DNA of 64,000 nt from positions 1 to 64,000 of the forward strand of contig NZ_MZGV01000004.1 of NCBI RefSeq assembly GCF_002029235.1, read 5' to 3'. The notes under the pieces are model-generated. The model was not told the DNA's origin. It saw only the letters and a program-made list of their open reading frames with translations, and did no database searches. Each line of letters opens with the position of its first letter. Within the stretch, counting starts at the first letter, position 1. Shown here piece after piece: positions 7,291 through 15,584 of this stretch. Source of the DNA: Clostridium oryzae. Lineage in GTDB: Bacteria > Bacillota > Clostridia > Clostridiales > Clostridiaceae. A program made the position numbers and the translations under genes.

Positions 7291-8259
7291 ATGGAAGAGT
7301 TTATTCGTAGTGCAACTATAGAAGACTTTAAAAGAGGTTATGTATGGGATGGTAAAAAAGCAGAATTCATTTGTTTGGTATGTGGAGAATATATTGGTGA
7401 AAATGAAGATAGAGTAAATATTCACACTACAAACCATGGAAATCCTATTGAGAGGCTGCTAATGCTGGACAAGAAATACACAGGGTTGACTGAAATTCAA
7501 AAAGAGTTTTTAGATATGGTATCCAATAAATATAGTGATAAAGAAATAGCAATAAAGCTTGCATGTGCAGAATCCACAGTAAGAAATATGAGGTTTGCAT
7601 TGAGAGAAAGGGCAAGACAAGCACGGGCATTTTTGGCGGTTATGGAATTAGCTGAGGAAAAGATGCCCCAAATAACAAATCCTAAGCTTCGTGTTTTCCC
7701 TGTTAAAGAAGAGAAAAGAAAAGCATTATTACCAAGGTTTGCTGATTTGTTTGAGCCTGATAGAGAATATACGGAAGCTGAAGTAAAGAAAATTATTAAA
7801 ACTATTTATGAAGATGATGCAATAATAAGACGATACTTGGTAGACTATGGATATTTAAGCAGAACCAATGATGGAAGCAAATATTATAAGAATTGTGAGG
7901 AAAATATTATGAGCAATATAAATAAGAAAGAAATCATAAATAACTATAAACAGCAAGAAATAGAGATGGGTATAATTCAAATATATAATAAGGTTAATGG
8001 ATACTCTTATGTAGATATATGCACAAATTTATATAAGCCCTTTGAATCAATTAAGTTTCAATTAAATATTGGCAAGGTTAAGTTTAAAAAATTACAAGAA
8101 GATTGGGCTGCTTTTGGAGAAGATGCCTTTGAGTTAAAAGTTGTAGAAAAACTTAAACCTAATGAAGGCGCTACAGATAAGGAAAAGATTGATGATTTAA
8201 AAGAACTTTTAAATATGTGGATTGAAAGTCAAGGAGATAACCTAAAGTTATATAAATAA
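7291..8259 (+). CDS. DUF2087 regulator fused to a GIY-YIG nuclease-like domain
   Basis: A 322-residue protein in three parts. The N-terminus has a zinc-binding-like CLVCGE...H.TNH segment. A LuxR-type helix-turn-helix (YSDKEIAIKLACAESTVRNMRF) and a DUF2087 domain (LRVFPVKEEKRKALLPRF...IRRYLVDYGYLSR) form the middle. The C-terminal 100 residues resemble the small clostridial GIY-YIG-family proteins (MGIIQIYNKVNGYSYVDICTN, then FQLNIG...LQEDW). The Y-I-G residues are degenerate, so nuclease activity is doubtful. The start at 7291 follows AGGAGAAAG. A paralog without the GIY-YIG part is at 45608. It probably regulates transcription. Confidence 0.8.
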   Translation: MEEFIRSATIEDFKRGYVWDGKKAEFICLVCGEYIGENEDRVNIHTTNHGNPIERLLMLDKKYTGLTEIQKEFLDMVSNKYSDKEIAIKLACAESTVRNMRFALRERARQARAFLAVMELAEEKMPQITNPKLRVFPVKEEKRKALLPRFADLFEPDREYTEAEVKKIIKTIYEDDAIIRRYLVDYGYLSRTNDGSKYYKNCEENIMSNINKKEIINNYKQQEIEMGIIQIYNKVNGYSYVDICTNLYKPFESIKFQLNIGKVKFKKLQEDWAAFGEDAFELKVVEKLKPNEGATDKEKIDDLKELLNMWIESQGDNLKLYK

Positions 8260-8274
8260 ATATGGTATATAGTG

Positions 8275-8299
8275 GTGCCACCCTCGTGACAAGTGACAA
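8275..8299 (+). repeat. Repeat A, copy 3 (C variant)
   Basis: A full 25-bp copy beginning 15 bp after the stop codon of the DUF2087/GIY-YIG gene. Confidence 0.95.
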
Positions 8300-8400
8300 T
8301 TATCTTTTCCTATGATGTCGAATGATAACACTTTGTTATTTAGCAGGAACATATAAGCAGTAAAATTTGTGCATTTCGACAGCTCGCAGAAATATGGTCA

Positions 8401-8952
8401 TCATTTTTTAGAATACGGCGTTATCCCATTTTTATATAGGTTATCTACTAACTTGAATAATTCTTCTGACGATAAATCCTTTTCTTGTCGTATCCAAAGG
8501 CGAAATAAGGAAAGTGACGTTGATATGTAAAACTCAATCAAGTATGGAGTTAAAGAATTATATTCTGGAAAGTTCAAGCCCAAGCTATCAAAGGGAATTT
8601 CTCTTTTCAAGCGTTCTAAAAAATGAATGCTTCCATAATCACCCAAGAGAGCCTTGAGAACTGAGATATGCTCGCTGTTTTCCAAACAATGAAGTGCATT
8701 TTGGATAGGATCCGTAGATGCATTGTTATTGGCCAATCCCTCTTTCATGTCTTTTAATAAATCATTTTCAACAAAGTCTAATAATTTGTAAATATCAGCG
8801 AAGTATTGATAAAAGGTGCTGCGGTTATATCCCGACTTGTTAGCAATATCTTGAATCGAAATTTTTTCAATGGGCTTTTGACTATATAACTCACAAAAAA
8901 CATTTATAAACCTTTGTCTTGTTTTCTCTGTAATTTCGGGTTGCTTTCTCAT
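8401..8952 (-). CDS. TetR/AcrR-family transcriptional regulator
   Basis: A 183-residue regulator with the N-terminal helix-turn-helix ISIQDIANKSGYNRSTFYQYF at about residues 32-52. The rest is an all-helical effector domain with little conservation. It is divergent from the ketopantoate reductase-like gene and shares its 146-bp intergenic region, which contains the palindrome ACAACGCGTTGT. It most likely represses itself and that neighbour. Its ligand cannot be read from the sequence. The ATG is preceded by AAAAGGAG on the minus strand. Confidence 0.88.
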   Translation of the reverse strand: MRKQPEITEKTRQRFINVFCELYSQKPIEKISIQDIANKSGYNRSTFYQYFADIYKLLDFVENDLLKDMKEGLANNNASTDPIQNALHCLENSEHISVLKALLGDYGSIHFLERLKREIPFDSLGLNFPEYNSLTPYLIEFYISTSLSLFRLWIRQEKDLSSEELFKLVDNLYKNGITPYSKK

Positions 8953-9046
8953 TTTATTCTCCTTTTGTGGACAAAAATATCATCCAACAAATAATAAAAA
9001 ACTGATGTTTGATAAAGCTATAATAAAGCTATACAATTTAATTATA

Positions 9047-9058
9047 CAACGCGTTGTC
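9047..9058. promoter_or_regulatory. Palindromic operator between divergent genes
   Basis: ACAACGCGTTGT is a perfect 12-bp palindrome between the TetR gene and the ketopantoate reductase-like gene, a typical position for a TetR-family operator. Confidence 0.6.
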
Positions 9059-9098
9059 TTACAGTCAAAAGAAAATATTATAAATAGGAGAGATTTGT

Positions 9099-10007
9099 AT
9101 GGCAGTAAAACAAAATAGAGTATTAATTTTTGGCGCAGGGGTTATAGGGAGCATATACGCAATGAAATTCATCGAAGCAGGGATTGATGTTACTATGTTT
9201 GCACGTTCTAATAGATTTAAAACATTGAAAGAAAATGGACTACAATATAATGACAAAGGTGCGGTTAAATCTATAAAAGTAAATGTCATTGATACGCTTG
9301 AAAATGATGATGTATATGATTATATTTTCATTACAGTTCGCTACGATCAATCCGAATCAGCGTTGTTAGCACTAAAAGATAATCAAAGCAAAAATATAGT
9401 TACGATGACAAACAATTCAATTGGGTTTTCGACCTGGCAAGATATTGTTGGAGATAGGCTTTTACCAGCCTTTCCAGGCGTTGGCGGACAGATTAAAGAT
9501 GGAATATTGAATGCTCGAATTCCACCGAAGGTTCTAGTTGCTACTATGTTTGGAGAAATTAGTGGGTTAGAGACAGAACGTGTAAAAAACCTCGCGAAAT
9601 TATTTAAAACAGCAAAACTTCCTTATGAAATTAATAAGGATATGAATGCGTATCTAATAACACATTCTGTATCGGACATTGCGTTGCTTGGCGGTTTATA
9701 TTTTGAAAATAATACAATTGACGAAGAAGTAGCTACAACCAGAAAAACGGCACACAAAATAACAATCACTTTAAAAGCGTATTTAAGGGGAATACAAAAG
9801 GCTGGTGTTGCTATTAATCCATCTGCATTTAAAATTGCACTTAAATGTCCAAATTTAATTCTGGATTTTTTCTTTATGATGTGGGTAAGCAGTAAAATGG
9901 TGAAGGATATGATGCTACCAGATTATGCGAATAGTGCAAACAACGAAGTTGTGAAACTTAATAACGATTTACTGAAGTTTTTAAGTCAAAAGGATGTTAC
10001 ACTATAA
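9099..10007 (+). CDS. Ketopantoate reductase family (ApbA/PanE-like) oxidoreductase
   Basis: A 302-residue NAD(P)-dependent oxidoreductase. The N-terminal Rossmann fold reads VLIFGAGVIGSIYAMKFIEAG (GxGxxG-type) followed by VTMFARS. The rest fits the helical C-terminal half of the family. True PanE reduces ketopantoate for pantothenate synthesis, but copies next to a TetR regulator are usually accessory enzymes with an unknown substrate. The start follows TAGGAGAG. It appears to be controlled by the divergent TetR gene through the shared palindrome. Confidence 0.75.
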   Translation: MAVKQNRVLIFGAGVIGSIYAMKFIEAGIDVTMFARSNRFKTLKENGLQYNDKGAVKSIKVNVIDTLENDDVYDYIFITVRYDQSESALLALKDNQSKNIVTMTNNSIGFSTWQDIVGDRLLPAFPGVGGQIKDGILNARIPPKVLVATMFGEISGLETERVKNLAKLFKTAKLPYEINKDMNAYLITHSVSDIALLGGLYFENNTIDEEVATTRKTAHKITITLKAYLRGIQKAGVAINPSAFKIALKCPNLILDFFFMMWVSSKMVKDMMLPDYANSANNEVVKLNNDLLKFLSQKDVTL

Positions 10008-10083
10008 GAATGAAGGCAGATATAAGGTGGTTAACAATTGAACTTAATATAAGTGATAACTTAATAATGTATCTAAGTAATGG

Positions 10084-10126
10084 AGGAGAATCAAATTCGG
10101 ATGGAACTGAAGGAGATTCTCCTTTT
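10084..10126 (+). terminator. Terminator after the ketopantoate reductase-like gene
   Basis: GGAGAATC pairs with GATTCTCC across a 22-nt loop, followed by TTTTT. Confidence 0.65.
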
Positions 10127-10158
10127 TAACTTGCTGCAAATATGAAAGTGGAGTATAA

Positions 10159-10177
10159 TTGTTGATAATATCAACAA
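10159..10177. promoter_or_regulatory. MarR-type operator on the promoter of the MarR-GNAT gene
   Basis: TTGTTGATA and TATCAACAA flank a central A and form a perfect palindrome. It begins at the last base of a TATAAT -10 box at 10154-10159 and lies 15 bp before the start codon, as expected for MarR autorepression. Confidence 0.7.
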
Positions 10178-10191
10178 ATTCGGAGGCGGAT

Positions 10192-11079
10192 ATGAATAAA
10201 GAAGAAATAATTAGAAAAGAAATAAGATTAATTGTGAGAGAATTAGGTTTACTTAATCGCAATTGTTTCAATTCTGACATGACACTTGCCCAAGCGCACA
10301 TATTAAATTATCTAAGACAAAATGGAAAAACTCCTTTTAATGAATTACTAATAAATTTAGGCATTGATAAGGCCTCACTAAGTAGAATAATTAGTAATTT
10401 GGAAGCTAAAAATTACCTAGAACTAAAGAAGTCTGAAATTGATAAAAGAATGAAAGATATTTGTATTCTTCCATTAGGAATGGCAGCTATAAATGATGGA
10501 GATTATAAAGCAAATAAATTTATTAATGAAATTTTAAACTTAGGAGATATTGAAGATACAGAAGATATTATAAGAGCTTTTAGAGCATTTCGCATTCTTG
10601 CGCTAAAGAACAATCTTAATAAGAATGATTCTAGAATCTTAGTAGAAAGAATTTCAGAAAATTATATGGCAGACGCAATTAAATTAGCGATAGAGGTATT
10701 TACTAATGAGCAAGGTATTCCAGCAGAATTGGTTCCAGTTAATGATAACTTAAAACCAATTTGGTGGTGTGCAAGAGTAGGAGAAGATATTATTGGAGTA
10801 GCAGCAGCATGGAAAGAAAAAGATAAATGGCATTGGGGAAGATTTGCTGTTGATAAAAGATTAAGAGGTATGGGCATTGGCCAGAAGATAGCAATATTTT
10901 CATTAAAAGAAATTTTTAATTCTTATACTGAAGAAATTTATATTGAAGCAAGAGATGCAACTGTAAATATGTTAATGAAATTTGGATGTAAAGTCATTGG
11001 AGAAGCAGAAAATTTTTATGATGAACCTGTAACTCCAATAACATTAAACAAGAGCAGCTTTATGAAGAGATGTGACTAG
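10192..11079 (+). CDS. MarR-family regulator fused to a GNAT acetyltransferase
   Basis: A 295-residue two-domain protein. Residues about 1-140 are a MarR winged helix (LAQAHILNYLRQNGKTPFNELLINLGIDKASLSRIISNLEAKNYL, then the wing). Residues about 150-295 are a GNAT domain with the acetyl-CoA loop RLRGMGIGQKIA. The start at 10192 follows CGGAGG; a TTG at 10159 is in the operator and is not used. The family pairs DNA binding with acetylation of a small molecule or protein. The substrate is unknown. A palindrome over its promoter suggests autoregulation. Confidence 0.88.
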   Translation: MNKEEIIRKEIRLIVRELGLLNRNCFNSDMTLAQAHILNYLRQNGKTPFNELLINLGIDKASLSRIISNLEAKNYLELKKSEIDKRMKDICILPLGMAAINDGDYKANKFINEILNLGDIEDTEDIIRAFRAFRILALKNNLNKNDSRILVERISENYMADAIKLAIEVFTNEQGIPAELVPVNDNLKPIWWCARVGEDIIGVAAAWKEKDKWHWGRFAVDKRLRGMGIGQKIAIFSLKEIFNSYTEEIYIEARDATVNMLMKFGCKVIGEAENFYDEPVTPITLNKSSFMKRCD

Positions 11080-11149
11080 AGTAAAATATCAATTTTAGTT
11101 AACTATAATAATGCTACATAAGCGGCTATAAATTTAAGGTCTTCTAAAA

Positions 11150-11191
11150 AACGGTCAGTAGATTTAAAATAAAATTAATCTACTGACCGTT
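11150..11191. promoter_or_regulatory. Perfect 15-bp inverted repeat upstream of a TetR gene
   Basis: AACGGTCAGTAGATT (11150-11164) is exactly complementary to 11177-11191 across 12 bp. There is no T run after it, so an operator for the TetR gene at 11214 is more likely than a terminator. Confidence 0.65.
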
Positions 11192-11213
11192 TGGGTCTAT
11201 AAAGGAGAATACT

Positions 11214-11840
11214 ATGAACCAAGCATATTTTCAGTTACCATCAGATAAACAAAAAAATTTACTCAATTCTGGATACAAGCTCTTTGCAGCATATCCGTAT
11301 AAAAAAGCTTCAATGCTTGCAATTGCTAATGAAGCTGATATTTCCAAGTCATTATTGTTCTATTATTTTAAAAACAAAAAGGAATACTATCTGTTTTTAT
11401 TCGATACTGCCATTGGCTTCCTAGATAAAAAGAAAAAAGAGAGTATTGATAAAAAAATGAATGATTTTTTCCAACTAATCAATATAACCGTGGAACGTAG
11501 AATGAAAATTATTTGTGACTATCCATATTTGTACAAGTTTATTACAAGGGCATATTATGAAACATTTGAAGAGGTAGAGCTTGAACTAGATATAAGAAAA
11601 AGATTAATGCTGCAAACAGGGGAAGAGGAGATATTAAGTATTATCGATTATGATAAATTTAAAAATCCAAGAGATGTAAAGATATTGCTTGATATAGTTC
11701 TTTCTGTGGCAGAGGGGTGTATGCGCGGAATGGAGGAACTGGATATTACAAAGATTCAGGAGAAGGTATGTGAGTTTAGGAATATGATGAATTCTTTGAA
11801 AAAGTATTATTACAAAGAAGAATATTTGATTAATCTATAA
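11214..11840 (+). CDS. TetR/AcrR-family transcriptional regulator
   Basis: A 208-residue regulator with the N-terminal helix-turn-helix SMLAIANEADISKSLLFYYFKNKKEYY at about residues 33-59. AAAGGAG precedes the ATG. A 15-bp inverted repeat directly upstream is a likely operator. The alpha/beta hydrolase gene begins 13 bp after its stop, so the two form one operon and the hydrolase probably acts on the inducer or on a related toxic compound. Confidence 0.88.
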   Translation: MNQAYFQLPSDKQKNLLNSGYKLFAAYPYKKASMLAIANEADISKSLLFYYFKNKKEYYLFLFDTAIGFLDKKKKESIDKKMNDFFQLINITVERRMKIICDYPYLYKFITRAYYETFEEVELELDIRKRLMLQTGEEEILSIIDYDKFKNPRDVKILLDIVLSVAEGCMRGMEELDITKIQEKVCEFRNMMNSLKKYYYKEEYLINL

Positions 11841-11853
11841 GGAGGGGTTTACT

Positions 11854-12687
11854 ATGGAGGATAAAACTAGTCATTTGAAATTTCAAAATTTGAATTGCGA
11901 CATTCATTATTGGTATAAAAAGGGGACAACTAATAAGTGGGTGATATTTTTTCATGGAGCAGGCGTTGATCATGAAATGTTTAGTGAGCAATTTAAGGCA
12001 TTTGATGAGACCTTTAATTTAATTGCATGGGACGCTCGAGGACACGGTTCGTCTAAATTGGAGCAAGGAAAAAAATTTAAGTTTAAAGATATGATTAGTG
12101 ACTGCAAAAAGCTATATGAAATTCATAATATTGATAAAGCAATTCTTATAGGACAATCAATGGGTGGCAATTTAGCTCAGGAAATAGCTTATTATTATCC
12201 AGAACTAGTAAAAAAATTAGTTCTAATTGATTGTACCCAAAACACAGGTAAGCTCACATTTGTGGAAAAGTGTGTACTGAAATGTACTAAGTTTATATTT
12301 AACTGCTATCCATGGAAGCTGCTTATAAAGCAGAGTTCTAATGCTTGTGGAAATAAAGCTAGTGTAAAGAAATATGTTAAGGATTGCTTTGAAAAGATAG
12401 ATAAAGAAACCTTTATTGATATCATAATAGATTTAACTGGATGTCTTCACTATGATCCGGAATTCAAGTTTAAAGAACCTGTGTTATTACTTTGTGGTTC
12501 AGATGATATAACAGGTAATATTAAGAAGATCGCTGAGCCGTGGGCAAAGAGTGATAGCAATTGTACACTTTATTTTATTGAAAATGCAGGACACAACTCA
12601 AATCAAGATAATCCAGAGAAGGTCAATAAGTTGATTATTGACTTTGTGAACGGTGCCACCCTCGTGACAAGTGACAAATATCATTGA
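11854..12687 (+). CDS. Alpha/beta hydrolase with repeat A-derived C-terminus
   Basis: A 277-residue hydrolase. The nucleophile elbow is GQSMGG, the oxyanion region HGAGVDHE is near residue 34, the acidic residue lies in LLCGSDDITG, and the histidine in ENAGHNSNQDNPEKV. All catalytic elements are present. The substrate is unknown. It is co-transcribed with the TetR gene upstream. The last eleven residues (GATLVTSDKYH) are encoded by repeat A and the bases after it, read in a different frame from that giving CQPRDK, so the original end near IIDFVN has been replaced. Confidence 0.85.
   Translation: MEDKTSHLKFQNLNCDIHYWYKKGTTNKWVIFFHGAGVDHEMFSEQFKAFDETFNLIAWDARGHGSSKLEQGKKFKFKDMISDCKKLYEIHNIDKAILIGQSMGGNLAQEIAYYYPELVKKLVLIDCTQNTGKLTFVEKCVLKCTKFIFNCYPWKLLIKQSSNACGNKASVKKYVKDCFEKIDKETFIDIIIDLTGCLHYDPEFKFKEPVLLLCGSDDITGNIKKIAEPWAKSDSNCTLYFIENAGHNSNQDNPEKVNKLIIDFVNGATLVTSDKYH
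12653..12677 (+). repeat. Repeat A, copy 4 (C variant)
   Basis: A full 25-bp copy overlapping the 3' end of the hydrolase gene. It is read in the frame that has no stop, so translation continues ten bases beyond the repeat to a TGA. Confidence 0.95.
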
Positions 12688-12690
12688 AAA

Positions 12691-12721
12691 TGTGGATAAG
12701 GTTGAGTGTGACTGTGGATAA
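12691..12721. promoter_or_regulatory. Two consensus DnaA-box sequences 22 bp apart
   Basis: TGTGGATAA, the complement of the consensus DnaA box TTATCCACA, occurs at 12691-12699 and 12713-12721 in the same orientation, spaced by about two helical turns. A third copy is at 45518-45526. No origin genes are nearby, so function is open. Confidence 0.4.
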
Positions 12722-12900
12722 ATTTTCACGAATTCATTGATGCTTTGTAATAATGATTTGACAATATCAATGCTCATCACTGTGTTGCGTTGACGCACTA
12801 TTTATTTTTTGTTAGTATTATATCACTAATACAGAATATTAAGATACTGCGTAAAAGTATAATAATTATCCAAGTAAGGATTCATATCAAAGGTGAATAT

Positions 12901-13209
12901 ATGAAAAAGATTATGGATGAACAATTAATTTATGAAATACTCTCCGTTGTGGAAGAAATCCCAGAAGGAAAAGTGGCTACGTATGGACAAATTGCTAGAC
13001 TTATTGGTAGAGACAAGAATGCACGACTTGTGGGGAAGGTCCTTAGCCAAGCAGAGTTTTATGGGAGATATCCATGTCATCGTGTGGTAAATCATGCTGG
13101 AAGGTTGGCACCGGGTTGGCAAGAGCAACGATTTCTTCTGTTAGAAGAAGGTGTATCCTTTAAAGATGAGAATCATGTTGATATGAAGAAAAATCAGTGG
13201 GATTCTTAG
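12901..13209 (+). CDS. MGMT-family DNA methyltransferase/alkyltransferase-like protein
   Basis: A 102-residue protein matching the DNA-binding half of O6-methylguanine-DNA methyltransferases. It has GKVATYGQIARLIG and the active-site motif PCHRVV with Cys59 retained, so it could act as a suicidal alkyl acceptor or recognise alkylated bases. It lacks the usual N-terminal domain of Ogt, as is common for short family members. The start at 12901 follows AAAGGTG. A promoter with TTGACG at 12790 and a TAGTAT-like -10 lies upstream. It is followed by a strong bidirectional terminator. Confidence 0.85.
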   Translation: MKKIMDEQLIYEILSVVEEIPEGKVATYGQIARLIGRDKNARLVGKVLSQAEFYGRYPCHRVVNHAGRLAPGWQEQRFLLLEEGVSFKDENHVDMKKNQWDS

Positions 13210-13249
13210 GATGCAGATTAAAGAAGAATAGAATTATTTAAATTCTATA

Positions 13250-13305
13250 AACTAAAAAAGGAAGGATAATCCTCAGGTGATGGGGTTCTCCTTCCTTTTT
13301 TAGTT
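13250..13305. terminator. Bidirectional terminator after the MGMT gene
   Basis: AACTAAAAAAGGAAGG pairs with CCTTCCTTTTTTAGTT across a 24-nt loop. The T and A runs allow termination from both sides. Confidence 0.85.
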
Positions 13306-13350
13306 TATAATTAGTATATGATTAAGATGTTAATAATTTAGAACAATATT

Positions 13351-13372
13351 GTGTAATGTGGTATAATTACAC
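13351..13372 (+). promoter_or_regulatory. Promoter with overlapping inverted repeat, nucleotidyltransferase-like gene
   Basis: An extended -10 (TG-G-TATAAT) ends at 13367 and lies inside the inverted repeat GTGTAAT / ATTACAC (13351-13372). The start codon is 210 bp further on, leaving a long leader. Confidence 0.5.
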
Positions 13373-13452
13373 TAAATTACCAATTGGACTGCAGCTGTAT
13401 GATTTTATATTGCGCAGTGCTGATAATTTATATTTCGCTAAGAGGTGGTAAC

Positions 13453-13494
13453 ATGAAACTTGCTGTTGATTACGCTTCATACAAAGTCTTTTGA
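13453..13494 (+). CDS. Leader peptide MKLAVDYASYKVF with interleaved stems
   Basis: AGAGGTGG precedes an ATG and 13 codons. Inside the frame, CTTGCT (13459-13464) can pair with AGCAAG (13494-13499). GCTTCATAC (13474-13482) can pair with GTATGAAGC (13505-13513), a perfect 9 bp. Each stem blocks the other, so ribosome position on the leader would decide which forms. A TATAAT at 13515 could be an alternative promoter. Confidence 0.45.
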   Translation: MKLAVDYASYKVF

Positions 13495-13582
13495 GCAAGA
13501 GCCAGTATGAAGCTATAATATAAATTTGCCCTATTGGACTTTGTCTTTTATTGTGTAGACTAATAATAAAGGAGAAAGTAAA

Positions 13583-14140
13583 ATGAAAGAAAAAAATATT
13601 TGTAGAGTCGGATTAATCGGGAATGAATCCATAATTAGAGATACTGTTGACCTATCAGCTTTAGGGATAAGCTTTTCATCAAAGCCACTCGTAATAGGCG
13701 GTTTAGCTATGGAGTATTACGGAATTCGAAACAAGGGAAAAGATATTGATTTTATTATTTCAAATGATGATTATGTAACCTTAGCAAGAAAATATCCTGA
13801 GAATAGAAAGGATAAATGGGGTGACTTATTCATCTCATTTGACAATTGTGAGTTGCTTAGGAGCATATTTCGTTTTGATTACGACTTTTTTTCAGAGGGA
13901 GCCATTGAATATGAAAAATGCAAAGGTATTTCCATTGAGAAGTTGTTTTTTATGAAGGTACTTGCGTTTGATAATCAACCTGAAGTAGAAAAACATACAA
14001 GGGATTACAAGCTTATGTGGGACTATTTCTTAAAGACATTTCAAAACAGAGAATATGTCGCAAATGCCATGAAACATCAGGATGAATATATAAACGCACC
14101 TGACGGAACGATTTACAATGGCAATTATCATTTAAAGTAA
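13583..14140 (+). CDS. Nucleotidyltransferase-fold protein
   Basis: A 185-residue protein. The segment PLVIGGLAMEYYGIRNKGKDIDFIIS matches the GG...D-x-D core of minimal nucleotidyltransferases, as found in AbiEii-type toxins and some antibiotic nucleotidyltransferases. The third catalytic acid could be Asp in FRFDYDFF. The start follows AAAGGAGAAAG. A long leader with a short peptide and alternative stems lies upstream, an arrangement that suits an inducible resistance gene. The substrate is unknown, and a toxin or antitoxin role cannot be excluded. Confidence 0.7.
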   Translation: MKEKNICRVGLIGNESIIRDTVDLSALGISFSSKPLVIGGLAMEYYGIRNKGKDIDFIISNDDYVTLARKYPENRKDKWGDLFISFDNCELLRSIFRFDYDFFSEGAIEYEKCKGISIEKLFFMKVLAFDNQPEVEKHTRDYKLMWDYFLKTFQNREYVANAMKHQDEYINAPDGTIYNGNYHLK

Positions 14141-14204
14141 GCATTTTCAGTATCAAAACTACTATAATATGTTTATATATTGTTCATCAAAATAAAGCAT
14201 TAAT

Positions 14205-14240
14205 AACAGCTTGTATCAATAGGTGCAAGCTGTTGTTTTT
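14205..14240 (+). terminator. Terminator after the nucleotidyltransferase-like gene
   Basis: AACAGCTTG pairs with CAAGCTGTT, followed by GTTTTT. Confidence 0.8.
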
Positions 14241-14281
14241 GAATAGATAAATTGGACTTTGTAAGAGAGGAAAATTAAAAT

Positions 14282-15049
14282 ATGTGTACTGATTTTATTA
14301 ACCTAACAACAGAAAATCTTGCTAATGAACATTTATGCTGTATTATACGCAGTAAAAAAGCCCATCAAGGTGTTGAAGAAAAACGACAATGGCTTTCTGA
14401 TAGACTAAATGAAGGTCATGTTTTTAGAAAGTTAAATGAAAAGGCAACAGTTTTTATTGAATATGCTCCTCTTGAAACAGCTTGGGTTCCTATAACTGGT
14501 GATAACTATTACTATATATATTGCTTATGGGTTACAGGTAGCTATAAAGGAAAAGGGTATGGAAAATCACTAATGGAGTATTGTTTGGCAGATGCAAAAG
14601 AGAAGGGTAAATCAGGTATTTGCATGCTTGGAGCAAAGAAACAAAAACATTGGCTTTCTGATCAAGGATTTGCGAAAAAGTTTGGTTTTGAGGTTGTTGA
14701 TACTACTGATAATGGATATGAACTGCTTGCACTTTCTTTTGATGGAACAGCACCAAAGTTCACAGAAAGTGCTAAAAAACAAGAAATTGAATCTAAGGAT
14801 TTAATAATTTATTATGATGTGCAATGCCCATATATCTATCAAAACATTGAGAAGATAAAACAGCATTGTGAAATAAATGATATTCCTGTATCTTTAATTA
14901 AGGTTGATGAACTACAAAAAGCAAAGGAATTGCCTTGTGTTTTTAATAACTATGCTGTGTTTTATAATGGAAGATTTGAGACAGTGAATTTACTAGATAC
15001 CGGAAGCTTAGAGAGAATGAACAAAAGGTGCCAGCCTCGTGACAAGTGA
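14282..15049 (+). CDS. GNAT acetyltransferase with YoaP-like C-terminal domain and repeat A tail
   Basis: A 255-residue protein. The N-terminal 155 residues are a GNAT domain (LWVTGSYKGKGYGKSLMEYCLADAKEKGKSG with the acetyl-CoA loop at about 84-92). The C-terminal part resembles the YoaP domain (VQCPYIYQNIEKIKQHC...VFNNYAVFYNGRFETVNLL) and includes a Cys-Pro pair. The donor is acetyl-CoA; the acceptor is unknown. The final residues CQPRDK and stop come from repeat A and probably replace only a few natural residues. It is a single-gene unit between a terminator and repeat A. Confidence 0.85.
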   Translation: MCTDFINLTTENLANEHLCCIIRSKKAHQGVEEKRQWLSDRLNEGHVFRKLNEKATVFIEYAPLETAWVPITGDNYYYIYCLWVTGSYKGKGYGKSLMEYCLADAKEKGKSGICMLGAKKQKHWLSDQGFAKKFGFEVVDTTDNGYELLALSFDGTAPKFTESAKKQEIESKDLIIYYDVQCPYIYQNIEKIKQHCEINDIPVSLIKVDELQKAKELPCVFNNYAVFYNGRFETVNLLDTGSLERMNKRCQPRDK

Positions 15050-15052
15050 CAA
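15028..15052 (+). repeat. Repeat A, copy 5 (G variant)
   Basis: A full 25-bp copy. It overlaps the 3' end of the GNAT-YoaP gene and encodes its CQPRDK-stop. Confidence 0.95.
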
Positions 15053-15584
15053 AAATAACAGAGAGAACAATTTGGAATCATCATAAAGTAATGTAGGCGT
15101 CAAAACCTATGTGAAGATTTCCAACGCCTACTCACCAATTATATTTATTTACTTTACCAATGGTATCACCACTTTCATAGAATCTAATTATATAGTATCG
15201 CTATATAAGGGACATATCAACCTACAACATTTTTCAGAAACAAAAATGAGCCAATCAATTCATATATACCATGTGTTTTTAAAATAATGATAAAGAATTA
15301 GAAAGATATAGGAACCATAGAATTAAACTTTGAGGAAAATGTGCAAGAATACTTTATAGAAAAAACGAGTGAGGATATCCAGATGAAGGAGGTTCTTCTT
15401 CGTTTATTTTGTTTACTATTAAATATTGTTGCTTAATACATTTGATTAAGAAATGAGAATTTATGGACTATGATATAATTAATATAAATTACTATACGGG
15501 CAATTTAAATTTTCTTTGCATTTATTATACAATAACTGCAAAGTTACATTAATTTATTTCTGTTAAGCTAATAGGGAAGGAAGG
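15053..15584. other. Intergenic stretch with a hairpin and a possible coding remnant
   Basis: GTAGGCGT (15093-15100) is complementary to ACGCCTAC (15124-15131). On the plus strand, 15297-15436 reads as an open C-terminal-like fragment (DIGTIELNFEENVQEYFIEK and onward) with no start. I see no complete gene. Confidence 0.4.
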
